DNA from: Guptibacillus hwajinpoensis
GTDB taxonomy: Bacteria; Bacillota; Bacilli; Bacillales; Guptibacillaceae
DNA length: 64,000 bases
Direction of reading: 5' to 3'
Assembly (NCBI RefSeq): GCF_001039475.1
Contig: NZ_LELK01000004.1
Location: 1,022,330-1,086,329 of the forward strand
Positions within the stretch are counted from its first letter, which is position 1. Each line of letters begins with the position of its first letter. The translations under genes were made by a program, and so were the position numbers. The notes beneath the pieces were generated by a model, which worked only from the letters and a program-made list of their open reading frames with translations, was not told the DNA's origin and ran no database searches. Below, piece after piece: positions 43,070 to 50,687 of the stretch.

Positions 43070-44077
43070 ATGCCAAATTACAAAGTATATGTAAGCGATT
43101 ATGACTATTCAGACCTTAGTATTGAAAAAGAAGTATTAGAACCAATTGGAGCTGAGGTAATTGGACTGCAATGCAAAACCGGTATTAATCTGGCTGAAAT
43201 GGCTAAGGATGCGGATGCCATTATTCAACAATACGCCAAAATTTCTAGGGAGACGATTGAACAGTTGAATAAATGTAAAGTGATCGCTCGCTATGGAATA
43301 GGAGTAGATATTCTAGATGTGGAAGCTGCATATGAAAATGGAATGATTGTCACAAACGTATCAGATTATTGTATTGATGAAGTAGCAGATCATTCAATTT
43401 CAATGGCATTTACTTTAATACGGTCTATCCCTGCTTATAATAAGGCAACCCACGAGGGGAAATGGCATTGGAATGATTGGAACTCGCCAGTTCATCGAAT
43501 GAGAGAAATGTCATTTGGTTTAATTGGATTTGGTCGGATTGCTCAAAACATTGCTAGAAAACTTTTGCCTTTTGGATTTGAAATACTCGTTTACGATCCA
43601 TATGTTTCTGAAAGTTATATGGCTACGTTTGGGGTCCAAAAAGTAACGTTAGAGGAACTACTTAAACGTTCACATGTAGTAGATGTTATGTGCCCGTATA
43701 CTCCTCAAACCCATCACTTAATTAATGAAGAAGCTTTGGAAATAATGAAAAATGACGCCATTCTAATTAATTGTGCACGAGGTAAAGTAGTAGATAACAA
43801 GGCTTTGTATAAAGCATTAAAAGAAGGAAAGATAGCTGCAGCTGGTTTAGATGATACAGAAGAAGAGCCAGCCAAGGTAGATGGATGGAGTCCGGAAATG
43901 AACCCGTTGTTTAAACTTGAAAATTGCATTATAACGCCACACTCTGCTTATATATCTCAGTCTTCATTAAATGAAGCAAGGCGAACGGCAGCAGAGAATG
44001 TTAAAGCAGTTTTACTCGGTCAGAGTCCACCCAACATCGTCATGCCTAAAAAAAAGGCGAATTTGCAAAATGCGTAA
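43070..44077 (+). CDS. D-2-hydroxyacid dehydrogenase family protein
   Basis: A 335-residue NAD-dependent dehydrogenase of the phosphoglycerate/glyoxylate reductase family. The Rossmann motif LIGFGRIAQNIARKL lies near 146-160; the catalytic Arg is in INCARGKVVD, the Glu in DDTEEEP and the His in ITPHSAY. It interconverts a 2-hydroxy acid and a 2-oxo acid. Its position between the TRAP transporter and a 2-keto-3-deoxy acid aldolase suggests it acts on the imported acid or a pathway side product. The next gene starts within its last codons. Confidence 0.87.
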   Translation: MPNYKVYVSDYDYSDLSIEKEVLEPIGAEVIGLQCKTGINLAEMAKDADAIIQQYAKISRETIEQLNKCKVIARYGIGVDILDVEAAYENGMIVTNVSDYCIDEVADHSISMAFTLIRSIPAYNKATHEGKWHWNDWNSPVHRMREMSFGLIGFGRIAQNIARKLLPFGFEILVYDPYVSESYMATFGVQKVTLEELLKRSHVVDVMCPYTPQTHHLINEEALEIMKNDAILINCARGKVVDNKALYKALKEGKIAAAGLDDTEEEPAKVDGWSPEMNPLFKLENCIITPHSAYISQSSLNEARRTAAENVKAVLLGQSPPNIVMPKKKANLQNA

Positions 44078-44753
44078 AGAGGATATAAAATCGCTTATTT
44101 CAGAAAAGAAAATGATTGCTATCTTGAGAAATGTTTCTGAAGACAAAATCATTCCTACAGTAGAGGCGCTTATTGAAGGGGGAGTTTCTCTTCTAGAAGT
44201 TACATTTGACCATAATCATTCCAACTATATAACAAATACATCGGATAAGATTAGGGGAATTAAGGAAGCGTTTGGTGAGGATGTTCAAGTAGGTGCGGGT
44301 ACTGTACTGACACCTGAAGAAGTAGTAGAAGCCGTCAAAGCTGGTGCTGAATTTATCATCTCTCCGAATGTTGATGAAAAAGTTATTGAAAAAACGATTG
44401 AACTTGGAAAGATATCGATACCTGGAGCTTTAACACCGACAGAAGCTGTGATTGCAGATCGTCATGGTGCTGATTACATTAAGCTGTTTCCGGCTGGAGA
44501 ATTAGGTCACGATTTTATAAAGGCTTTTATGGGTCCACTAAATCATCTCGCTTTTCTTGCGGTTGGTGGAATTTCACCAACTAACATTCAAAGGTATTTA
44601 AATACTGGTATAACTGGGGTGGGCGTTGGTGGAAGTTTAGTACTAGCACACGCAATTGAAAAAAATGATTATAGGAAAATTACAGAAGTAGCAAAATTAT
44701 TCAATTCTAATATTTATCAATTTGGAGGGAACACATATGAAAAAAGTAATTAA
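44070..44753 (+). CDS. 2-keto-3-deoxy-6-phosphogluconate/galactonate-type aldolase
   Basis: A 227-residue class I aldolase of the Eda/DgoA family. It cleaves 2-keto-3-deoxy-6-phospho sugar acids to pyruvate and glyceraldehyde 3-phosphate. Expected residues are present: R20 in ILRNVSED, E43 in LLEVTF, T78 in GAGTVLT, and Schiff-base K138 in DYIKLFPAGE; FLAVGGISPTN forms the phosphate loop. The start is taken at 44070, overlapping the dehydrogenase by 8 bases; a longer upstream reading would only duplicate that gene in another frame. With the DgoK-type kinase encoded two genes later it forms the lower half of a De Ley-Doudoroff-like route. Confidence 0.86.
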   Translation: MRKEDIKSLISEKKMIAILRNVSEDKIIPTVEALIEGGVSLLEVTFDHNHSNYITNTSDKIRGIKEAFGEDVQVGAGTVLTPEEVVEAVKAGAEFIISPNVDEKVIEKTIELGKISIPGALTPTEAVIADRHGADYIKLFPAGELGHDFIKAFMGPLNHLAFLAVGGISPTNIQRYLNTGITGVGVGGSLVLAHAIEKNDYRKITEVAKLFNSNIYQFGGNTYEKSN

Positions 44754-45414
44754 TACTAGACCAGCAATTGATGAGAAACGTATCGCACCTTTTCGTGAAA
44801 TGGAAGATGTTTTATCTTTATCTTGTGTCGTTGGAGATGCAATGGAGCGAAGTAACGTAATGCGTCATGATATGAAACCAAAAGCAGCAAATAAAAAAAT
44901 TATTGGGCCAGCTATTACAGTTAAATTAACAGCAGGCGATATAGTAGATTGCCTGGAGGTATTTGAACTTGCCCAGCCTGGAGATGTAATTGTTATTGAT
45001 GCTTTTGGAGAAACTGAGACGTCGATCTGGGGAGGTTTGATGTCTGGACTGGCTAGGAATGCGGGTGTTGTTGGAGCAGTTATTGATGGAAGTTGTCGAG
45101 ATACTGATGAATCTACTATGTTAGGATTTCCAATAACTGCGAAAGTATCAGGACCACGAGCAGCCCATACCGCATACTCAGGGCGCAAAGAACCAATTTC
45201 TATTAATGTTCCAGTTTCATGCGGAGGAATTATTGTGAATCCAGGAGATCTTATTGTTGCAGATGAGATTGGTGTCTCAGTTGTTCCTTATGAAGAGTTA
45301 GAAGAAGTTTATCCTATTGCTCGTGAACAAGCTGATAAAGAAATTGCTACACGTGAAGAGATATTGAATGGAGCAACTGTAGAAGAATTGTTAAATAAAT
45401 TTGGACGTATTTAA
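44737..45414 (+). CDS. RraA-like protein (HMG/CHA-type pyruvate aldolase fold)
   Basis: A 225-residue protein of the RraA / 4-hydroxy-4-methyl-2-oxoglutarate aldolase fold. Residues typical of the catalytic (not only RNase-inhibitor) members are kept: the WGGLMSGLARNAGVVG loop and VIDGSCRDTDE with the Arg-Asp pair that binds pyruvate and the divalent metal. The start at 44737 follows GGAGGG and overlaps the aldolase gene by 17 bases. Members occur often in sugar-acid operons with poorly known roles; it could be a second aldolase, an isomerase or a decarboxylase in this pathway. Function is not assigned. Confidence 0.75.
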   Translation: MKKVINTRPAIDEKRIAPFREMEDVLSLSCVVGDAMERSNVMRHDMKPKAANKKIIGPAITVKLTAGDIVDCLEVFELAQPGDVIVIDAFGETETSIWGGLMSGLARNAGVVGAVIDGSCRDTDESTMLGFPITAKVSGPRAAHTAYSGRKEPISINVPVSCGGIIVNPGDLIVADEIGVSVVPYEELEEVYPIAREQADKEIATREEILNGATVEELLNKFGRI

Positions 45415-45419
45415 GAACT

Positions 45420-46421
45420 ATGTATACCATTACATTAGATTCTGGAACCACTAACACCAGAGCAACCTTATGGCAAAGTGGAAAGGTTATTAATACTAGA
45501 AAAAGAGAAATTGGTGTGAAGAATACTGCTGTTGATGGGAATAATAGTCGATTAAAAGCAGCCGTTAAAGAAGTAATACAGGAAGTCATGCAAGAAACAG
45601 GCGTACTGTTGGAAGAGATAGACTATATTTTGGCTTCAGGTATGATTACATCTAATTTAGGGATTGTTGAAGTTCCTCACTTAATTACTCCCGTCACGAG
45701 CGAAGATCTTACTCAAGGTATTATGAGAAAGAGAGTCTCTGAAATTATAGAAAAAGATATATGGTTTATTCCTGGTATTAAAAATAATGTGAAAGACATA
45801 TCGATTGAAAATTGTGAAGAAATGGATGTTATGCGAGGAGAAGAAGTTGAAACGGTTGGTTTAATTAATCGAATAAACCTTCAAGGACCGGCGTTGATTA
45901 TACTTCCAGGCTCGCATTCCAAATTCGTCTCTATTAATGAAGAAAATGAAATTACTGGTTGTTGTACTTCTCTAGCTGGTGAAATGATCTCAGTAATTAC
46001 TCATAATACAATTATAGCAAATTCTGTACGAAAGTCTTTTGTAGAGCAATTTAATAAGAGGTTTGCTGTCAAAGGCTTTGAGCAATGTATGCGAACGGGA
46101 CTGAATCGAACATTATTTACTATTAGAATATTAGACCAATCTACAGATTCTACCACGAATGAAATGGCAAATTTTTTATTGGGTGCAGTTCTCGCAACTG
46201 ATCTAGTTGCTATTAAAAATAGTAGTACACTATCTGTCAATAGGAATACAAAAGTTGTTGTTGCGGGGAAAGAAATCCTGCGTGATGCTTTTACAACATT
46301 ACTTTATCATGATGATTATTTCACTGAAATAGAGAAAGTGGAAAATGATGATTTAAAGGATCTTGCAGGATATGGCTCCATTTGTTTGGTGAACAGAGAA
46401 GACTTTAATATCAGGGATTAA
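45420..46421 (+). CDS. dgoK: 2-dehydro-3-deoxygalactonokinase-like sugar-acid kinase (DgoK)
   Basis: A 333-residue kinase of the DgoK family (ASKHA fold). The N-terminal phosphate motif LDSGTTNTRATLW, the loop LPGSHSKFVSI, and a C-terminal VVVAGKEILRDAF segment are typical. DgoK phosphorylates 2-keto-3-deoxy-galactonate at C6, producing the substrate for the DgoA-type aldolase encoded upstream. The gap to the preceding gene is five bases and there is only a weak ribosome binding site, which suggests translational coupling. The true hexonate stereochemistry is not determined by sequence. Confidence 0.85.
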   Translation: MYTITLDSGTTNTRATLWQSGKVINTRKREIGVKNTAVDGNNSRLKAAVKEVIQEVMQETGVLLEEIDYILASGMITSNLGIVEVPHLITPVTSEDLTQGIMRKRVSEIIEKDIWFIPGIKNNVKDISIENCEEMDVMRGEEVETVGLINRINLQGPALIILPGSHSKFVSINEENEITGCCTSLAGEMISVITHNTIIANSVRKSFVEQFNKRFAVKGFEQCMRTGLNRTLFTIRILDQSTDSTTNEMANFLLGAVLATDLVAIKNSSTLSVNRNTKVVVAGKEILRDAFTTLLYHDDYFTEIEKVENDDLKDLAGYGSICLVNREDFNIRD

Positions 46422-46494
46422 TATTTTCGTTTTGTTATTTGAATTGAGTGAATCTACTAGAGTGAAAATACCTAATTGAAAAGGATGTAGTATT

Positions 46495-47649
46495 TTGAAA
46501 ATCATTGATATTAAAACCTATATTCTTAGTAATCAACTTCAACAACCTTTTGCCTATTCTCAAGGGTGGGTTACCCACCGTTCAACGACAGTAGTGGAAG
46601 TTGTGACAGATTTAGGATTAAGTGGATGGGGAGAGACGTTTTCGGTTGGATTGCAGACCCCTGAAATTGCAGCCTCTATTATTGAATCAACTTTCAAACC
46701 ATTGCTGATGGGAGAGGATCCAACTAATACAGAGGTTCTATGGCATAAAATGTATCATCATACACGTGACTATGGAAGAAAGGGAGTAGTCATTGGAGCG
46801 ATTAGTGCTATTGATATCGCACTATGGGACATCCATGGTAAGGTAACAAATCAGCCTATATATAAATTGTTAGGTGGTGCATTTCGAGAGAAGATACAAG
46901 CTTATGCAACTGGGTTTTTCCGAACCAAAGGACAAGGTGAAGCGAAGGAAATGGCAAATGAAGCAATGAAACATGCTTCAGACGGCTTTGATCTTATGAA
47001 AGTTAAGATTGGATTTGGCATACAAGATGATTTAGATGTAATCAATGGAGTGAGAAACGCAATTGGTGATAAAATTACTTTAATGATCGATGCAAATCAT
47101 GCCTATAGTGCAGTTGATGCAGTGAGATTAGGTTTATCACTAGAAAAAATGGACCTAAGATGGTTTGAAGAACCTGTGGTTCCTGAGAGTATTCGAGCAT
47201 ATCAAGAAGTAAAGAGAAAACTGTCAATTCCTATAGCTGGTGGTGAAGCTGAATATACAGTTTTCGGATTTAAAAATTTATTAGAGAATAATGCAATTGA
47301 TATAGCTCAACCTGATGTTTGTCTAGTTGGTGGGTTTACAGCTTGTAAACATATAATGGCTCTGGCGTATGCATATGGAGTAGAAGTGAATCCACATGTT
47401 TGGGGAACTGCTATTGGGCAATATGCGTCATTACATCTTCTTGCAGCCACTCCTGTTTCCAACCATTCTCTATTTGCTCAACAACCAGTTTTTGAATATG
47501 ATACTTCTATGCATCCATTTCGCACTGAATTAGTTGAACAACCGATTGAGCATAAAAATGGTTGGGTAGATGTACCTCAAGGTTCAGGACTAGGAATAAA
47601 AATCAATAGAAGTTTTGTTGAGAATAAAGGAAAGCTTGTGACGATATAG
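46495..47649 (+). CDS. enolase-superfamily sugar-acid dehydratase or cycloisomerase (MR subgroup)
   Basis: A 384-residue mandelate racemase/muconate lactonizing enzyme-type protein. The catalytic set is that of the mandelate racemase subgroup: KVK at 169-171, metal ligands D199, E225 and E251, and a D274-H301 dyad in QPDV and NPHVWG. It should abstract a proton next to a carboxylate, making a 2-keto-3-deoxy acid from a sugar acid or lactone. The NPHVWGTAI block recalls galactarolactone/3,6-anhydro-galactonate cycloisomerases as well as dehydratases, so either is possible. The start is TTG with AAAGGATG. It is the last gene of the operon, ending in a strong terminator; it supplies the substrate for DgoK. 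Confidence 0.82.
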   Translation: MKIIDIKTYILSNQLQQPFAYSQGWVTHRSTTVVEVVTDLGLSGWGETFSVGLQTPEIAASIIESTFKPLLMGEDPTNTEVLWHKMYHHTRDYGRKGVVIGAISAIDIALWDIHGKVTNQPIYKLLGGAFREKIQAYATGFFRTKGQGEAKEMANEAMKHASDGFDLMKVKIGFGIQDDLDVINGVRNAIGDKITLMIDANHAYSAVDAVRLGLSLEKMDLRWFEEPVVPESIRAYQEVKRKLSIPIAGGEAEYTVFGFKNLLENNAIDIAQPDVCLVGGFTACKHIMALAYAYGVEVNPHVWGTAIGQYASLHLLAATPVSNHSLFAQQPVFEYDTSMHPFRTELVEQPIEHKNGWVDVPQGSGLGIKINRSFVENKGKLVTI

Positions 47650-47697
47650 AATGGCTGTAGGTGCTTATTAAGATACGAGAGTATTTCTATATCGTAA

Positions 47698-47739
47698 TAA
47701 AGCCCCTTCTTGCTCCGTGAGAGCAGAAGGGGCTTTTTT
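47698..47739 (+). terminator. rho-independent terminator of the TRAP/sugar-acid operon
   Basis: AAGCCCCTTCTTGCTC and GAGCAGAAGGGGCTT form a long stem with a CGTGA-type loop, followed by six T residues. Confidence 0.93.
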
Positions 47740-47827
47740 GATTGATATTCTTGTTGAAAAGCAAGCAAGAAGAGCTGCTGCAACACCTCTTCTCAAGGGA
47801 CGATCAACGATGAGACACGCGACAATT

Positions 47828-47879
47828 ACGGACACACCAGCTCATTACAGTTACTTTATCATGAGCTGAGAATGTCCGT
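47828..47879. repeat. two-part inverted repeat (hairpin with internal loop)
   Basis: ACGGACA (47828-47834) pairs with TGTCCGT (47873-47879), and inside it AGCTCAT (47839-47845) pairs with ATGAGCT (47861-47867). No T-run follows. It lies just before the monooxygenase remnant and may be a remnant of a regulatory RNA structure or mobile element edge. Confidence 0.5.
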
Positions 47880-47905
47880 CTACTTACGAAGGGGGACGGT
47901 TTCGT

Positions 47906-48130
47906 ATGTGGAAGAGTTTGGAATTTGTTTATTGGGTACCTAATGTTAGCAGTGGAATTGTTGTTTCGTAGCATCCACAGAAAACAGATTGGACCTTTGA
48001 AGCTAACAAGCGATACGCTAAGTATGCAAAAAAAGCGGGTTATGATCTCGAATTATTACAAACACGTTTTTTTGCAAGTTATGGGGATGAGAATCAGCTT
48101 CTTGCGTCTACTTTAGCCGCGGTAACATAA
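47906..48130 (+). pseudogene. N-terminal fragment of an LLM-class flavin monooxygenase (SfnG-like), disrupted
   Basis: The frame starts with ATG after AAGGGGG and gives MWKSLEFVYWVPNVSSGIVV, then an in-frame TAG at 47969-47971, then KTDWTFEANKRYAKYAKKAG and TRFFASYGDENQ before TAA at 48128-48130. This is the recognisable start of a dimethylsulfone monooxygenase-like LLM flavoprotein (FAYWVPNVSGG..., then ...SYGAENQ in the family). A full protein has about 360 residues; only about 74 codons remain, and one is a stop. It is a decayed gene, not a functional small protein. Confidence 0.72.
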
Positions 48131-48170
48131 ACATTTTAGATCAGTCAGTAGTACACCTGGACTATGTTAA

Positions 48171-48419
48171 CGGCCTGATTATGCCATAGCGATTGATACT
48201 ACACCAACAAGTGATACAAATGATGTACTAATGACTGGAGAAGGTGTAGCAACAGGGGCTCTGTCTATTCCGTCACGATACACTCATACGCCACATGAAG
48301 TCGTCGATTTAAACGATTTGAAGAATTCTAGCGATTTATTGCTTCAATTTATTTCGACACTAGATCAATTAAAAGGATACTTAATAGGGGGTGGAGGTTG
48401 TTCTAATGCTTTAGCGTAG
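48171..48419 (+). pseudogene. C-terminal fragment of an M42-family aminopeptidase
   Basis: An open frame without a start codon reads PDYAIAIDTTP, then MTGEGVATGALSIPSRYTHT and HEVVDLNDLKNS. This matches the C-terminal end of M42 metallopeptidases (FrvX/YsdC/PepA type), where the motif IPTRYIHS with its metal-binding His and the DLNDV helix close the domain. The N-terminal two thirds, including the main metal ligands, are missing. The fragment directly follows the monooxygenase remnant, so a deletion has joined two unrelated dead genes. Confidence 0.68.
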
Positions 48420-48596
48420 CAGTAGGCAGTCTCCTTTTCTTTAATAAATCGAAAGGATAGGTAAATACCCAATCATTCCATCCCATCAGTAATATATATG
48501 ATATAAGCAATTCACTTGGTAATGAAGAAGACTATGGTTTTCTTCATTTTTTCTTTTATCAGACAAATGATTGGATATTCTAAAGAGGGTGTGGAG

Positions 48597-50621
48597 ATGG
48601 CATATTCAGGTTTAAAGCAACTTTTTGAAAAGTGGAATAGCATCATTAAAGCTTACCATTCAGATTTGGTTTCTATTACGAATAGGAATGAGGCAGTAGA
48701 ACGGGAGGAAGAAATCACCAAGAAAAGCGTTTACCATGTACCTAGAGATTTTCCAACGATCGGAGAAGCAGTAGGTAAAGCAGCCGCTGGTGACACGATT
48801 TTACTAGCTAATGGTATGTATCATGAGAGTATTTCTATTCCTTCTACCAAATCATCTCTCCGTATTATTGCGAACGGTAAGAGTGTTATTTTGAATGGAC
48901 AAGGAAAGCTAGATACAGGATTTACGTTAATGGCAAATAATATCGAGTTAAACGGAATTCAAATCAGAGACTATGTAGAATCGGGTATTGAAGTGACAGG
49001 GGTATATGGAGTGAAACTTATTCAGAATACCATTCATGTTACAAAGGGGCACGGAATTCAACTTGATCAGGGAACATTCTCTAATTTAATTTGGAAGAAT
49101 AACGTCTCTCATGCTTATAAGGACGGAATACATCTTCAATCTAAAAACGTCTGGGTGGTTGGTAATGAATTTAGTCACAATGGACAAAATGGCATACGTA
49201 TAGAGACATCTGGAAATCACATTGTTGAGAATAAAATTCATAGTAATCAAGAGAGCGGCGTATTAGAAGATGAAGGTTTTAATCTCGTATATAAGAATGA
49301 GATTGTTCAGAATGGCAATGAAGGTATTAACTTACCAACTAAGCTAGGAGGTTCAATGTCTTTAACTAACACGATTGAAAAGAACAATGGAAATGGCGTT
49401 TTCGTTAAAACCCCCGGAAACTTAGTAATAGATAACCAAATTTCAAGTAACTACTTATCGGGTGTTCTTGTAGAGAGTAAGCTTAATGTGGTCGAGCTAA
49501 ATAAACTCATTCAAAACAAGAACGGTCTCGTGATGAAGAAAAAAGCGACTAGAAATCTCGTTTTACGTAACTTGTTTCATGGGAATAAAGACAATCATTT
49601 AGTGATTACGAATCCGAACAATACAATTCTTCAGAACGCGAAGGATCATTCTTCTCAAAATGCTCGTGTGATCGTAGTTCCAGATGATTTTCCAACCATT
49701 TCTGAAGCTGTGAATGCGGCATCTCCTGGAGATACGGTCCTAGTAAACAACGGACTTTACCAAGAAGAAGTTTCTATTCCACTTACTAAATCTGGAATTC
49801 GTCTCGTTGCAAATGGAGATAAAGTTATTCTTGATGGAAAAGGGAAGCTTAATACTGCTTTTGAGCTTTCTGCGAATATCTTACTTATACAAGGGTTTAT
49901 TATTAGAAATTATGTTCAAACAGGGATCTTTGTAAAAGGCATTGGTATATCTATGGTTGAAAATAGAATAAGGAATATTACTGATGGCAATGGAATTGAG
50001 TTGTCATTAGCATTCTCAACCTTAATGTGGAGAAATAAAATCATCGATGCACGTGAAGATGGAATCAGAGTAAAAGCAATGAATAACTGGATTATTGACA
50101 ATGATATTTTCTCGAGCGGAGGTAATGGAATTCAATTTGAAGGAAACACAACGGTTGGGAGTACCGTTACACGAAATCGTATCAAATCGAATGCGGTAAA
50201 TGGCATCGAAGACCATGCTGGCTTTAACTTTATTTACAATAATGAGTTGAGTCAGAATGGTAATAATGGTATGTACGAGGTAGAGGGTATTGGTTCTGGT
50301 GCTGTTATTAACAATCGAGTTTCTTCAAACATAAGAGGAGTAACCTTAAATAGTGTAGGAAATCAAGTCGCTGGTAATCAAATACAATCCCATTCACAGG
50401 GTGGGATCTTTATTCATACTGAATACAACAATGTCCAGAATAACAAGATTTTAATTAACCAAGGTAACGGTATTTACTTAACAGATAAAGCAAGTAATAA
50501 TCTACTACTCAGAAATAAGCTATTTCAGAACGCACCTTATGATATGAAAGCAGACAATAAGGAGAATAGTTTTATCCAAAATGATTGTTATAAAAGTGAT
50601 CCTCCAGAAATTTGCAGGTGA
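48597..50621 (+). CDS. right-handed parallel beta-helix protein with tandem duplication
   Basis: A roughly 674-residue protein made of two similar halves of about 300-330 residues. Each half opens with the same block, VP(R/D)DFPTI(G/S)EAV...AA(A/S)PGDT(I/V)L(L/V), continues with SIP-TKS and VIL(N/D)G(Q/K)GKL(D/N)T, and runs through NosD/pectate-lyase-like beta-helix coils rich in NGI, GN and NNI turns. No signal peptide or anchor is seen. ATG 48597 is preferred (AGAGGG seven bases upstream) over an in-frame start 81 bases earlier, which lacks a site. Such folds bind or cut polysaccharides or form surface structures. Function is unknown. Confidence 0.82.
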   Translation: MAYSGLKQLFEKWNSIIKAYHSDLVSITNRNEAVEREEEITKKSVYHVPRDFPTIGEAVGKAAAGDTILLANGMYHESISIPSTKSSLRIIANGKSVILNGQGKLDTGFTLMANNIELNGIQIRDYVESGIEVTGVYGVKLIQNTIHVTKGHGIQLDQGTFSNLIWKNNVSHAYKDGIHLQSKNVWVVGNEFSHNGQNGIRIETSGNHIVENKIHSNQESGVLEDEGFNLVYKNEIVQNGNEGINLPTKLGGSMSLTNTIEKNNGNGVFVKTPGNLVIDNQISSNYLSGVLVESKLNVVELNKLIQNKNGLVMKKKATRNLVLRNLFHGNKDNHLVITNPNNTILQNAKDHSSQNARVIVVPDDFPTISEAVNAASPGDTVLVNNGLYQEEVSIPLTKSGIRLVANGDKVILDGKGKLNTAFELSANILLIQGFIIRNYVQTGIFVKGIGISMVENRIRNITDGNGIELSLAFSTLMWRNKIIDAREDGIRVKAMNNWIIDNDIFSSGGNGIQFEGNTTVGSTVTRNRIKSNAVNGIEDHAGFNFIYNNELSQNGNNGMYEVEGIGSGAVINNRVSSNIRGVTLNSVGNQVAGNQIQSHSQGGIFIHTEYNNVQNNKILINQGNGIYLTDKASNNLLLRNKLFQNAPYDMKADNKENSFIQNDCYKSDPPEICR

Positions 50622-50634
50622 GCAAATTGACAAT

Positions 50635-50675
50635 GAAAGAAAGCATGAAGACACTATGTCTTCATGCTTTCTTTC
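50635..50675. terminator. bidirectional terminator between beta-helix and protease genes
   Basis: GAAAGAAAGCATGAAGACA pairs over 17 bp with TCTTCATGCTTTCTTTC around a small loop. It separates two convergent genes. Confidence 0.88.
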
Positions 50676-50687
50676 ATATAAAGTGAT

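Noticed and set aside
43971-44069. An N-terminal extension of the KDPG-type aldolase
   Set aside because: This part is the hydroxyacid dehydrogenase gene read in another frame and is not aldolase-like.
47740-47866. An open stretch reading IDILVEKQARRAAATPLL and on to a TGA
   Set aside because: No start codon with a ribosome binding site and no family match that I recognise; it may be a remnant, but cannot be supported.
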